NCBI RefSeq assembly: GCF_014646235.1
Contig: NZ_BMNB01000016.1
Coordinates: 1 to 64,000, forward strand
Direction: 5' to 3'
DNA from: Micromonospora sonchi
Lineage (GTDB): Bacteria; Actinomycetota; Actinomycetes; Mycobacteriales; Micromonosporaceae
DNA: 64,000 bases
This document shows, one piece after another, positions 49,395 through 57,029 of this stretch. Both the position numbers and the translations under genes were made by a program. Numbering within the stretch: position 1 is the stretch's first letter; every line of letters starts with the position of its first letter. The notes under the pieces were generated by a model, which searched no databases, was not told the DNA's origin, and saw only the letters and a program-made list of their open reading frames with translations.

Positions 49395-50543
49395 TCAGGC
49401 TGGTCGGAGCTTCTGGTCGGCCTGCGGCCCGAACCAGTCCAGGCAGACCACCACGGCGTCGTCGGTCAGGTCGCCGGCCACGAACGCCCGCAGGTCGCCG
49501 AGGATGGAACGCACCGCGTCCAACGGGCTCATCGGAGTGGTACGGCGAAGCATCCGGTCCAGCGCGGTCTCGCCGTACCGCACGTTCTGCCCGGTCGCCT
49601 CGAGCACCCCGTCGCTGATCATGAAGAGTCGATCGTGGGGTTCCAGCCGGATGTGCTGCTCACGGTAGTGCGTCCCCTCGAACATCCCGAGCGGGAACTG
49701 CTCCTCAAGCCGCTGCACACTGACCTCGCCCCGACGGAGCAGGACGAGTCGGGGCGAGCCGGCGTCGACGGCGGTCAGCAGCCCGCTGCGCAGGTTGAGT
49801 TCCAGCAGCAGCGTGGCGACGTACTGTTCGCCCCCGTGCAGGTCGTAGATCGCCTGATCCGCCAGCGCGGCCTGGTCGGCCAGCGAGATGCCGGCCCGGC
49901 GGGCGTTGCGCAATGCGCAGGTGGCGAGGGTGGTGAGCATCGACGCCGTGACGCCCTCGCCCATGCCGTTGATCGTGGCGGCCCAGACCCGATCCCCGTC
50001 GTCGGACCAGTCGAAGCTGTCGCCGCGTACCGCGTAGGCCGGTTCCAACTGGCCGGCCAGGCTGAACGAGGGCCGGCTCCGGCTGCGCCCGGGTAACAGC
50101 TCCCACTGCACCTCGGCGGCGAGGGTGAGGCGCCGGCTGCGCCGGGCGACCCGGTACACATCGGTGCCGGGGTCGACGGCCGCGAGTTCGTGCGCCAGCG
50201 CGGTGGCGATCTCCGACAACCCGGCCAGTTGGCCCTCGTCGGCGACCCGGGCCACCCTGAGCACGCCGCGCCGTTCCCCGCGCATGCTCACCGGCAGGTA
50301 GCCGGTGCCGTCGGCGTACACCGGACTCTGGTGGTCGAAGCAGCGCCAGGCGGGGTGGCCCGGTGCCCGCACCTCCTCCCCGCCGCCGAGCGGGATCAGG
50401 GCCGCCAGCCGGTAGTCCACCTGGAAGAGCTCGATGTCGGTGCTGCCGTACTCCCGCTCCAGCAGCGTCGCGACGCGCCCGACCAGGAGATCTACGGGGG
50501 CGGCGACAAGGGCGGCACGGGCCCGGTCGACCGGCTCGCTCAT
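49395..50543 (-). CDS. SpoIIE-type PP2C phosphatase with altered metal-ligand residues
   Basis: 382 residues. An N-terminal GAF-like or sensor region (1-140) precedes a PP2C_SIG domain (about 150-378): LAAEVQWELLPGRS, LEPAYAVRGDSFDWSDDGDRVWAATINGMGEGVTASMLTTLA, DAGSPRLVLLRRGE, DRLFMISDGVLEA, LTDDAVVVCLDW. Canonical members have GGDFYD and DVMGHG; here these read RGDSFDW and INGMGEG, so the second-motif Asp is Asn while the later Asp residues stay. Activity may be reduced. The family dephosphorylates anti-anti-sigma factors; no such target gene is adjacent. It is divergent from a MarR gene. Confidence 0.88.
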   Translation of the reverse strand: MSEPVDRARAALVAAPVDLLVGRVATLLEREYGSTDIELFQVDYRLAALIPLGGGEEVRAPGHPAWRCFDHQSPVYADGTGYLPVSMRGERRGVLRVARVADEGQLAGLSEIATALAHELAAVDPGTDVYRVARRSRRLTLAAEVQWELLPGRSRSRPSFSLAGQLEPAYAVRGDSFDWSDDGDRVWAATINGMGEGVTASMLTTLATCALRNARRAGISLADQAALADQAIYDLHGGEQYVATLLLELNLRSGLLTAVDAGSPRLVLLRRGEVSVQRLEEQFPLGMFEGTHYREQHIRLEPHDRLFMISDGVLEATGQNVRYGETALDRMLRRTTPMSPLDAVRSILGDLRAFVAGDLTDDAVVVCLDWFGPQADQKLRPA

Positions 50544-50602
50544 GGCTTCTCCTTGATCACAAGCCCATTCGCCGACAAAATCGGAGTACGCTCAGGCCCA
50601 CC

Positions 50603-51193
50603 ATGGCGGAACTGCATGGTCCACCAGGACCCGAGATGAGTATGGCTGCCGAGCTGGACACCGTGGCGGGTGCGCTGCTGACCGTCTGGGACGGTGCTCG
50701 GGAGCGGACGGCGAACCGGATCTCCACCGCCCAGCTTCGTGCCGTCATGCTCGTCGAGCGGCAGGACGGGATCAACCTGCGCCGGTTGGCCGCCGGGCTG
50801 GACATGCTGCTCTCCTCGGCCAGTCGGCTGTGTGACCGGTTGGTCGCCGCCGGGATGTTGGAGCGGGAGCCCGGCCGGGCGGACCGGCGGGAGATCTCGC
50901 TGCACCTGACCGCCGAGGCCCGTCGGCTCCTCGCCGAGCTGCGCGACGACCGCCGGCAGCACCTGGCGACGATCCTGGCCGACATGACGCCCGAGGGGCG
51001 CGAGGCGCTGCTGCGCGGGTTGCGGGAGTTCGACGAGGTGGCTCGCGCACGGGTCGTCCGGTCGGTGTCACCGCTGGTGCCGCAGCCGGAGGAGCAACCC
51101 CGCAGGCCGCAGTTGCCGGAGACCCGCGGCGGCGCCGACCAGGCGCTGCGCACCTGGTCGGCGGGGGAGAGTGCCGTTTCCCGGACGGCCTGA
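50603..51193 (+). CDS. MarR family transcriptional regulator
   Basis: 196 residues from the ATG at 50603; an internal ATG at 50636 (MSMAAELDTVAG) is also possible. The winged helix spans ISTAQLRAVMLVERQDGINLRRLAAGLDMLLSSASRLCDRLVAAGMLEREPGRADRREISLHLTAEARRLLAEL, with the recognition helix SSASRLCDRLVAAG and the wing RADRREISLHL. The 50-residue C-terminal tail is disordered. Its ligand and targets are unknown; the divergent SpoIIE-type phosphatase gene 59 bp away is a candidate target. Confidence 0.9.
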   Translation: MAELHGPPGPEMSMAAELDTVAGALLTVWDGARERTANRISTAQLRAVMLVERQDGINLRRLAAGLDMLLSSASRLCDRLVAAGMLEREPGRADRREISLHLTAEARRLLAELRDDRRQHLATILADMTPEGREALLRGLREFDEVARARVVRSVSPLVPQPEEQPRRPQLPETRGGADQALRTWSAGESAVSRTA

Positions 51194-51250
51194 CCCGGCA
51201 GCAGCAGCCCCGGCCGCGGCGGAACCGGGCACGAGGGTCCCCGGGTCGTG

Positions 51251-52489
51251 TCAGGACCCGACCCGGGCCAGCCAGCCGGCGGGACGCGCGATGATGCGGC
51301 GTACCACCGACCCGGCCGCGCCCACCGCGGCGGCCGTCGCGCCGAGGGTGGCCGGCCGGACGGTGACCGGCGACCAGGCCGCCGTCAGCACCCGGCGATC
51401 GATCTCGGCGAGCATCGGCGGCCGCAGCCATGGGGTGAGCGGGGCGTAGCCGCCGCCGAGCACCACGGTGTCGAGGTCCAGCAGGTTGACCACGCTGGCC
51501 GCGGTGACGCCGAGTGCCGTGCCGGCCTCGTGCAGGGCGTTCAGCACGGTGACCTCTCCGGCCTCGGCGAGCTGGGCCAGCCGGGTCGGCGCGGTGTCGG
51601 CCGGCAGGTCGGCGCCGGCCAGACCGGCCGCCGAGAGGATGGCCTCCTGCCCGGCGTAGCGTTCCAGACAACCACGGCCGCCGCACCGGCAGGCGGGACC
51701 GTCCGGGCGGACCGGAATGTGGCCGATCTCGCCGCTCCAGCCGCGACTGCCCCGGTAGAGGGCGCCGTCGAGCACGATCCCCGCCCCGATGCCGACCTCT
51801 CCGGAGACGTGCAGGAAATTGTCCGGCCCGGCGCCGGCGTGCAGTTCGGCCAACGCGGCCAGGTTGGCCTCGTTCTCCACCACCAGCGCGGGCACGCCGT
51901 CGACGGCCGCGGTCAGCGGCGGATGGCCGGCCAACAGCTCCGGCACCGGTACGTCCCGCCAGCCCAGGTTCGGCGCGAGCCGGACCTGGCCGGCCGCGTC
52001 GACCAGCCCGGGCACCCCGAGCGCGGCGCCGGCCAGGGTGAGGCCCTGCTCGTCGGCGATGGCGCGGGCACCGGCGGCGAGCCGGGCCAGCCGGCCGAGC
52101 GCGTCGTCCGCGCTGACGGGCCGCAGGTCGGCGCGGTGCACGACATGGTGCCGCACCGCGCCGGCCAGATCGACGACGCAGGCCGCCAGGTAGTCGACGT
52201 TGATCTCCAGGCCGAGCCCGGCCGGGCCGTCACCGGCGAGCACCAGCCCGCGGGCGGGCCGGCCGGCACCGGCACGGGGGGTCGGCTCCGCCTCGGTGAC
52301 CAGCCGGCCGGCGACGAGATCCTCCACCACGGCCGAGACCGTGGCCCGGGTCAGGCCGGTTTCGGCGGCCAGCGCGGCCCGGGACGGCGGGCTCGGCGCG
52401 GCGGCGATCCGGCCGAGCACGAGGGCGAGATTCAGCTCGCGCAGGCTGCCCTGTCGCACCGCACCGGCCGGGGGCGCGGTTCGGTTCAC
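51251..52489 (-). CDS. xylR: ROK-family xylose repressor XylR
   Basis: 412 residues from a GTG at 52489 (VNRTAPPAGAVRQGSL). In-frame ATGs at 52507 and 52516 would overlap the candidate operator or lack a ribosome binding site, but cannot be excluded. The HTH is SLRELNLALVLGRIAAAP...SRAALAAETGLTRATVSAVVEDLVAG. The ROK sugar-kinase-like domain has the GEVGIGAGIVLDGALYRGSRGWSGEIGHIPV loop and the zinc motif CRCGGRGCLE. It is divergent from xylAB and should repress them and itself until xylose binds. Confidence 0.9.
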   Translation of the reverse strand: MNRTAPPAGAVRQGSLRELNLALVLGRIAAAPSPPSRAALAAETGLTRATVSAVVEDLVAGRLVTEAEPTPRAGAGRPARGLVLAGDGPAGLGLEINVDYLAACVVDLAGAVRHHVVHRADLRPVSADDALGRLARLAAGARAIADEQGLTLAGAALGVPGLVDAAGQVRLAPNLGWRDVPVPELLAGHPPLTAAVDGVPALVVENEANLAALAELHAGAGPDNFLHVSGEVGIGAGIVLDGALYRGSRGWSGEIGHIPVRPDGPACRCGGRGCLERYAGQEAILSAAGLAGADLPADTAPTRLAQLAEAGEVTVLNALHEAGTALGVTAASVVNLLDLDTVVLGGGYAPLTPWLRPPMLAEIDRRVLTAAWSPVTVRPATLGATAAAVGAAGSVVRRIIARPAGWLARVGS

Positions 52490-52514
52490 CCCTTGACAGT
52501 GCCACATCGCGGCC

Positions 52515-52539
52515 ATTTAATTCAACCACTGAACAAATA
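52515..52539. promoter_or_regulatory. Candidate XylR operator between xylR and xylA
   Basis: TTTaaTTCA, ACCAC, TGAAcaAAT form an interrupted inverted repeat centred at 52527 (TTCA at 52521-52524 and TGAA at 52530-52533). It lies in the only AT-rich stretch of the 76-bp xylR-xylA intergenic region, 27 bp upstream of the xylA start. A ROK repressor site here would control both genes. Confidence 0.65.
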
Positions 52540-52565
52540 GCGGACGACATCACCGGAGGTCTGCC

Positions 52566-53753
52566 ATGGCACCCCGTCCCACCCCTGCCGACAAGTTCTC
52601 CTTCGGGCTCTGGACGGTCGGCTGGCAGGGCCGAGACCCGTTCGGCCACGCCAGCCGAGCCCCGCTGGACCCGGTTGAGTCGGTGCACCGGCTCGCCGAA
52701 CTGGGCGCGTACGGCGTCACCTTCCACGACGACGACCTGATCCCCTTCGGCTCCGACGCCGCCACCCGCGACGGCCAGATCGCCCGGTTCCGCAAGGCGC
52801 TGGACGAGACCGGCCTGGTGGTGCCGATGGTCACCACGGACCTCTTCCAGCAGCCCGTCTTCAAGGACGGCGGCTTCACCAGCAACGACCGCGACGTCCG
52901 GCGGTACGCGCTGCGCAAGGTGCTGCGCAACGTCGACCTCGCGGCCGAGTTGGGCGCCAAGACCTTCGTCATGTGGGGTGGCCGGGAGGGCAGCGAGTAC
53001 GACCTGGCCAAGGACGTGCAGGCCGCGCTCGAGCGCTACCGTGAGGCGGTCGACCTGCTCTGCCAGTACGTCATCGACCGCGGCTACGACCTGCGCTTCG
53101 CGCTGGAGCCCAAGCCCAACGAGCCGCGCGGCGACATCCTGCTGCCCACCGTCGGGCACGCCCTGGCGTTCATCTCCACCCTCGCCCACCCCGAGCGGGT
53201 CGGCGTCAACCCGGAGGTCGGCCACGAGCAGATGGCCGGGCTGAACTTCGCCCACGGCATCGCCCAGGCGCTCTGGCAGGGCAAGCTGTTCCACATCGAC
53301 CTCAACGGCCAGCGCGGCGTCAAGTACGACCAGGACCTGGTCTTCGGCCACGGTGACCTGATCAACGCGTTCGCCCTGGTCGACCTGCTCGAGCACGGCG
53401 CACCCGGCGGCGGCCCGGCGTACGAGGGGCCGCGGCACTTCGACTACAAGCCCTCCCGCACCGAGGACATCGACGGGGTCTGGGTCTCGGCGGCGGCGAA
53501 CATGCGCACCTACCTGCTGCTGAAGGAGCGCGCCGCGGCGTTCCGGGCCGACCCGGAGGTGGCCGAGGCGCTGGCCGCCAGCAAGGTCGCCGAACTGGGC
53601 GTGCCGACCCTGGGCGACGGTGAGGGCTACCCCGAGCTGCTCGCCGACACCGCCGCGTTCGAGGACTTCGACGTCGACGCGACGGCCGCCCGGGGCTTCG
53701 GCTTCGTCCGGCTCAACCAGCTCGCCGTCGAGCACGTGCTCGGCGCGCGCTGA
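52566..53753 (+). CDS. xylA: Xylose isomerase
   Basis: 395 residues after CCGGAGGTCTGCC. It interconverts D-xylose and D-xylulose with Mg2+ or Mn2+ in the cytoplasm. Conserved blocks of the group I (actinobacterial) enzyme are FSFGLWTVGWQGRDPFG (10-26), FHDDDLIPFG with the catalytic His (53-62), MWGGREGSEYD, ALEPKPNEPRGDI, NPEVGHEQMAGLNF, KLFHIDLNGQRGVKYDQDL and HFDYKPSRTED. The length is standard. It is followed after 10 bp by xylB, so the two are an operon. Confidence 0.97.
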   Translation: MAPRPTPADKFSFGLWTVGWQGRDPFGHASRAPLDPVESVHRLAELGAYGVTFHDDDLIPFGSDAATRDGQIARFRKALDETGLVVPMVTTDLFQQPVFKDGGFTSNDRDVRRYALRKVLRNVDLAAELGAKTFVMWGGREGSEYDLAKDVQAALERYREAVDLLCQYVIDRGYDLRFALEPKPNEPRGDILLPTVGHALAFISTLAHPERVGVNPEVGHEQMAGLNFAHGIAQALWQGKLFHIDLNGQRGVKYDQDLVFGHGDLINAFALVDLLEHGAPGGGPAYEGPRHFDYKPSRTEDIDGVWVSAAANMRTYLLLKERAAAFRADPEVAEALAASKVAELGVPTLGDGEGYPELLADTAAFEDFDVDATAARGFGFVRLNQLAVEHVLGAR

Positions 53754-53763
53754 GGCGGTCGGC

Positions 53764-55260
53764 ATGCCGCTCGTCGCCGGGGTGGACTCCTCCACCCAGT
53801 CCTGCAAGGTGGTCGTCCGGGACGCGGAGACCGGCACCCTGGTCCGGCAGGGGCGGGCCGCGCACCCGGACGGCACCGAGGTCGACCCCACGGCCTGGTG
53901 GTCCGCCCTCCGGACGGCGGTCGACGCCGCCGGCGGGCTGGCCGACGTCGCCGCGGTCTCCGTCGCCGGCCAGCAGCACGGCATGGTCTGCCTGGACGAG
54001 GCGGGGGAGGTGGTCCGCCCGGCCCTGCTGTGGAACGACACCCGCTCGGCCGGCGCCGCGGCGGAACTGATCGAGGAGGCCGGTGCCGGCGAGGCCGGAC
54101 GCCGGTTCTGGGCCGACGCGGTGGGCAGCGTGCCGGTGGCCAGCTTCACGGCGACCAAACTGCGCTGGCTGGCCCGGAACGAGCCGGCGAACGCCGAGCG
54201 GGTGGCCGCCGTCTGCCTACCGCACGACTGGCTCACCTGGCGACTGGCCGGTGCACCCGGGCTGGACACGCTGCGTACCGACCGCAGCGACGCCAGCGGC
54301 ACCGGCTACTGGTCGCCGGCCACCGGCGAGTACCGCTTCGACCTGCTGGAGCAGGCCTTCGGCCGGCGACTGCGGGTGCCGACCGTACTCGGCCCGGCCG
54401 AGGCCGCCGGCCACCTCGACCCGGCGGCCCTCGCGGGTGCCGGCACATCCGCCGCGGGCCCTGGGACGGCTGCGTCGGGCGCGGCGTTGTCCGGCGCCGG
54501 CGGGGCGCTGCTCGGGCCGGGCGCCGGTGACAACGCCGCCGCCGGCTTCGGCGTCGGTGCGCGCCTCGGCGACGTGGTGGTGTCGATCGGCACCTCCGGC
54601 ACCGTCTTCAGCGTCGCGGACAGCCCGGCGGCCGATCCGAGCGGCATCGTCGCCGGCTTCGCCGACGCGACCGGCCGGTTCCTGCCGCTGGTCGCCACGC
54701 TCAACGCCGCGCGGGTGCTGGATGCCGCCGCCGGCCTGCTCCGGGTCGGTCTGGACGAGCTGGCGGAGCTGGCGCTGTCCGCGTCGCCCGGTGCGGACGG
54801 TCTGGTCATGGTGCCGTACCTGGAGGGCGAGCGTACGCCGAACCGGCCGGATGCGACCGGGTCGGTGCACGGGCTGACCCTGCGCACGTCGACCCCGGCC
54901 CACCTGGCCCGGGCGGCCGTGGAGGGGATGCTCTGCGCGCTCGCCGACGGGCTCGACGCGCTGGCCGCCCAGGGTGCGGTGGTCCGCCGGGTGATCCTGG
55001 TCGGCGGCGGCGCCCGCTCCGCCGCGGTACGCCGGATCGCCCCGCAGGTCTTCGGCTACCCGGTGGTCGTTCCGCCGCCCGGCGAGTACGTCGCCGACGG
55101 CGCCGCCCGCCAGGCCGCCTGGCTCGCCCTCGGCGGGTCGGAGCCGCCGTCCTGGACCCCGGCCGGCACCGAGGAGTACGCCGCCGTACCGGTCCCCGCC
55201 ATCCGGGAGCGCTACGCGCAGGCCCGGGAACGCCACCTGGACCGACCGGCCCAGGGGTGA
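53764..55260 (+). CDS. xylB: Xylulokinase
   Basis: 498 residues from the ATG at 53764. It phosphorylates D-xylulose with ATP for entry into the pentose phosphate pathway. FGGY-kinase motifs are GVDSSTQSCKVVV (phosphate 1), SVAGQQHGMVCLD, LWNDTRS, DWLTWRL, SIGTSGTVFSV (phosphate 2), PYLEGERTPNRPDA and VGGGARSAAVRRIAPQV (adenosine). A Gly/Ala-rich insert (about 225-258) is unusual and probably a loop. It is coupled to xylA at 10 bp. Confidence 0.95.
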   Translation: MPLVAGVDSSTQSCKVVVRDAETGTLVRQGRAAHPDGTEVDPTAWWSALRTAVDAAGGLADVAAVSVAGQQHGMVCLDEAGEVVRPALLWNDTRSAGAAAELIEEAGAGEAGRRFWADAVGSVPVASFTATKLRWLARNEPANAERVAAVCLPHDWLTWRLAGAPGLDTLRTDRSDASGTGYWSPATGEYRFDLLEQAFGRRLRVPTVLGPAEAAGHLDPAALAGAGTSAAGPGTAASGAALSGAGGALLGPGAGDNAAAGFGVGARLGDVVVSIGTSGTVFSVADSPAADPSGIVAGFADATGRFLPLVATLNAARVLDAAAGLLRVGLDELAELALSASPGADGLVMVPYLEGERTPNRPDATGSVHGLTLRTSTPAHLARAAVEGMLCALADGLDALAAQGAVVRRVILVGGGARSAAVRRIAPQVFGYPVVVPPPGEYVADGAARQAAWLALGGSEPPSWTPAGTEEYAAVPVPAIRERYAQARERHLDRPAQG

Positions 55261-55271
55261 ACCCGTCCGAT

Positions 55272-55318
55272 CCCGGATCGAGTGGCCTCGACGTGGTGCG
55301 GTGGCCGCTCGATCCGGG
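55272..55318 (+). terminator. Hairpin terminator after xylB
   Basis: CCCGGATCGAG (55272-55282) pairs perfectly with CTCGATCCGGG (55308-55318); the 25-nt interior contains further pairing. Confidence 0.65.
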
Positions 55319-55344
55319 ACGCGCACGATCGGCGCACCAGCCCT

Positions 55345-55425
55345 CGGTGACCGGCGTCGACACCGCGCGCGGCCCGGCCCGGTGACCGGCGTCGGCACCG
55401 CGCGCGGCCCGACCCGGTGACCGGC
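55345..55425 (+). repeat. Tandem 35-bp direct repeat
   Basis: CGGTGACCGGCGTCG, then ACACCGCGCGCGGCCCG occurs at 55345-55379 and again at 55380-55414 with few changes. A third partial unit (CGGTGACCGGC) is at 55415-55425. It lies between xylB and the MFS gene, and could be a local duplication. Confidence 0.6.
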
Positions 55426-55454
55426 TCGTTGTCCGGTCCTGGTTGGCTGCCCGC

Positions 55455-56879
55455 ATGACCAGGACCAGGGGCAGACCCGCGCGGGTGTGGGGTGGGGGCG
55501 CCGGGCACCGGTTCTACAGCGTCGTGGTCTTCGTGCTGCTCGCCTCGCTGGACAACGTGGCGATCGGTCTGGTGCCACCGCTGTACGGCGCGATCGCGGA
55601 GTCCTTCGCGGTGCCGCAGCGCCTGCTCGGGCTGGTCACCGCGGTCAGCTTCCTGGTCAGCGCCGTGGCGGCGGTCGGCTGGGCGTACATCGGGGACCGC
55701 ACCAACCGCAAGCCGCTGCTCATGATCGGTACGCTGATCTGGGCGGCCGGCACCGGCGGCAGCGCGCTGGCCGGCAACTATCCGACCTTCCTGGTCGCCC
55801 AGTTGCTGGCCGCGATCGGGCTCGGCGCGGTCGGCTCGGTCGGTTTCTCGGTGGTCACCGACCTGATCTCGCCCCGGCGGCGGGGTCTGGTGATGAGTTT
55901 CTGGGGCCTCTCCCAGGGCGCCGGCACGCTGGCCGGCACCCTGGTCGGCGGGCTGCTCGGGGCGGTTGACTGGCGTCGGCCGTTCCTGCTGCTCACCGTC
56001 GTCGGCCTGGCAGCCACGGCGGCGTACCTGTTCACGTACGACATCCGGCGGGGCCAGAGCGAACCGGAACTGGCCGACGCGATGGCGGCCGGCGCGGAGT
56101 ACGACTACCGGATCAGCCGCGCCGACCTGCCCGCCGTCCTGCGCCGCCGGACCAATCGCTGGCTGATCCTGCAGGGCCTCACCGCGCAGGCCGCCTTCGG
56201 TTCGTTGGTCTGGCTACCGGTGCTCTTCGCCGAGCGGGCCCGCGACCAGGGGTACTCGTCGGCCACGGCGATCGTGGTGGGCAGCGTCTTCGCCACCCTG
56301 TTCCAGCTCGGAGGGGTGCTCTCCATCGTCGGCGGCCTGGTCGGCGACGCGCTGCAACGGCGTACGCCGTCGGGTCGGGCCCTGGTCGCGGCGGTCGGCA
56401 TCCTCGCCGCGGTCCCGTTCTACCTGGTGCTGTTCTTCGTGCCGATCCGGATCGACGTGCCGGACGGTGCCGGCACCGGCGCGGTGGTGCGGGCGGTGCT
56501 GGGCAGCGTGGTCAGCGAGCCCACGGTCGGGCTGAGCCTGCTCACCGCGCTGCTCGCGCTGGCGCTGACCTCGGCCAATTCGCCGAACTGGTTCGCGTTG
56601 ATCGCCGACGCGAACCCGCCCGAGCATCGGGGCACGGTCTACAGCCTGGGCAACCTGGTCAACGGGGTCGGCCGGGCCGCCGGCAACGGCCTGGTCGGGG
56701 TGGCCTTCCACGCCCTGCGGGCGGCGTTCCCACCGCCGTTGAACTACGCGGTCGGGCTGGCCGCGTTCCAGCTCTTCTTCATCCCCACCGGCATCATGTA
56801 CTGGCTGGCCGCCCGCAGCTCGCCCAAGGACCTCGCCGAGGTGCGCCACCTCCTGCACACCCGCGCCGAAAAGCTGTAG
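55455..56879 (+). CDS. Major facilitator superfamily transporter
   Basis: 474 residues from the ATG at 55455 (MTRTRGRPARVW). About twelve transmembrane helices are visible. The cytoplasmic loop GWAYIGDRTNRKPLLMIGTLIW matches MFS motif A (G-x3-D/G-R-x-G/N-R-R/K). A central loop of about 45 residues (YDIRRGQSEPELADAM...) divides the two halves. The substrate is not evident. The location after xylAB suggests a sugar, but the topology and sequence also fit drug or metabolite exporters. Its stop is directly followed by repeat copy F. Confidence 0.9.
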   Translation: MTRTRGRPARVWGGGAGHRFYSVVVFVLLASLDNVAIGLVPPLYGAIAESFAVPQRLLGLVTAVSFLVSAVAAVGWAYIGDRTNRKPLLMIGTLIWAAGTGGSALAGNYPTFLVAQLLAAIGLGAVGSVGFSVVTDLISPRRRGLVMSFWGLSQGAGTLAGTLVGGLLGAVDWRRPFLLLTVVGLAATAAYLFTYDIRRGQSEPELADAMAAGAEYDYRISRADLPAVLRRRTNRWLILQGLTAQAAFGSLVWLPVLFAERARDQGYSSATAIVVGSVFATLFQLGGVLSIVGGLVGDALQRRTPSGRALVAAVGILAAVPFYLVLFFVPIRIDVPDGAGTGAVVRAVLGSVVSEPTVGLSLLTALLALALTSANSPNWFALIADANPPEHRGTVYSLGNLVNGVGRAAGNGLVGVAFHALRAAFPPPLNYAVGLAAFQLFFIPTGIMYWLAARSSPKDLAEVRHLLHTRAEKL

Positions 56880-56883
56880 GGAG

Positions 56884-56939
56884 TGTAAGGAAGGGCCCCC
56901 TATTAACGCCTCCGGTAGAGGAAGGGCCCCCTTTTAACA
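56884..56939 (+). repeat. 56-bp intergenic repeat, copy F
   Basis: TGTAAGG starts 5 bp after the MFS stop. The stop itself is in TGTAGGGAG, an imperfect duplicate of the element's first 9-10 bp. With copy G in inverse orientation, 34 bp away, it forms a head-to-head pair between convergent genes. Confidence 0.85.
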
Positions 56940-56973
56940 ACGTGCCGCCCGACGCCCCGTCGTGCCGGCCGAA

Positions 56974-57029
56974 TGTTAATAAGGGGCCCCTGCTATACAC
57001 CAGGCGTTAAAAGGGGGCCCTTCCTTACA
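56974..57029 (-). repeat. 56-bp intergenic repeat, copy G (reverse orientation)
   Basis: On the minus strand it begins TGTAAGGAAGGGCC. The GH13 gene's TAA stop (57025-57027) lies inside this TGTAAGG, so the repeat encodes the stop codon. It faces copy F. Confidence 0.88.
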
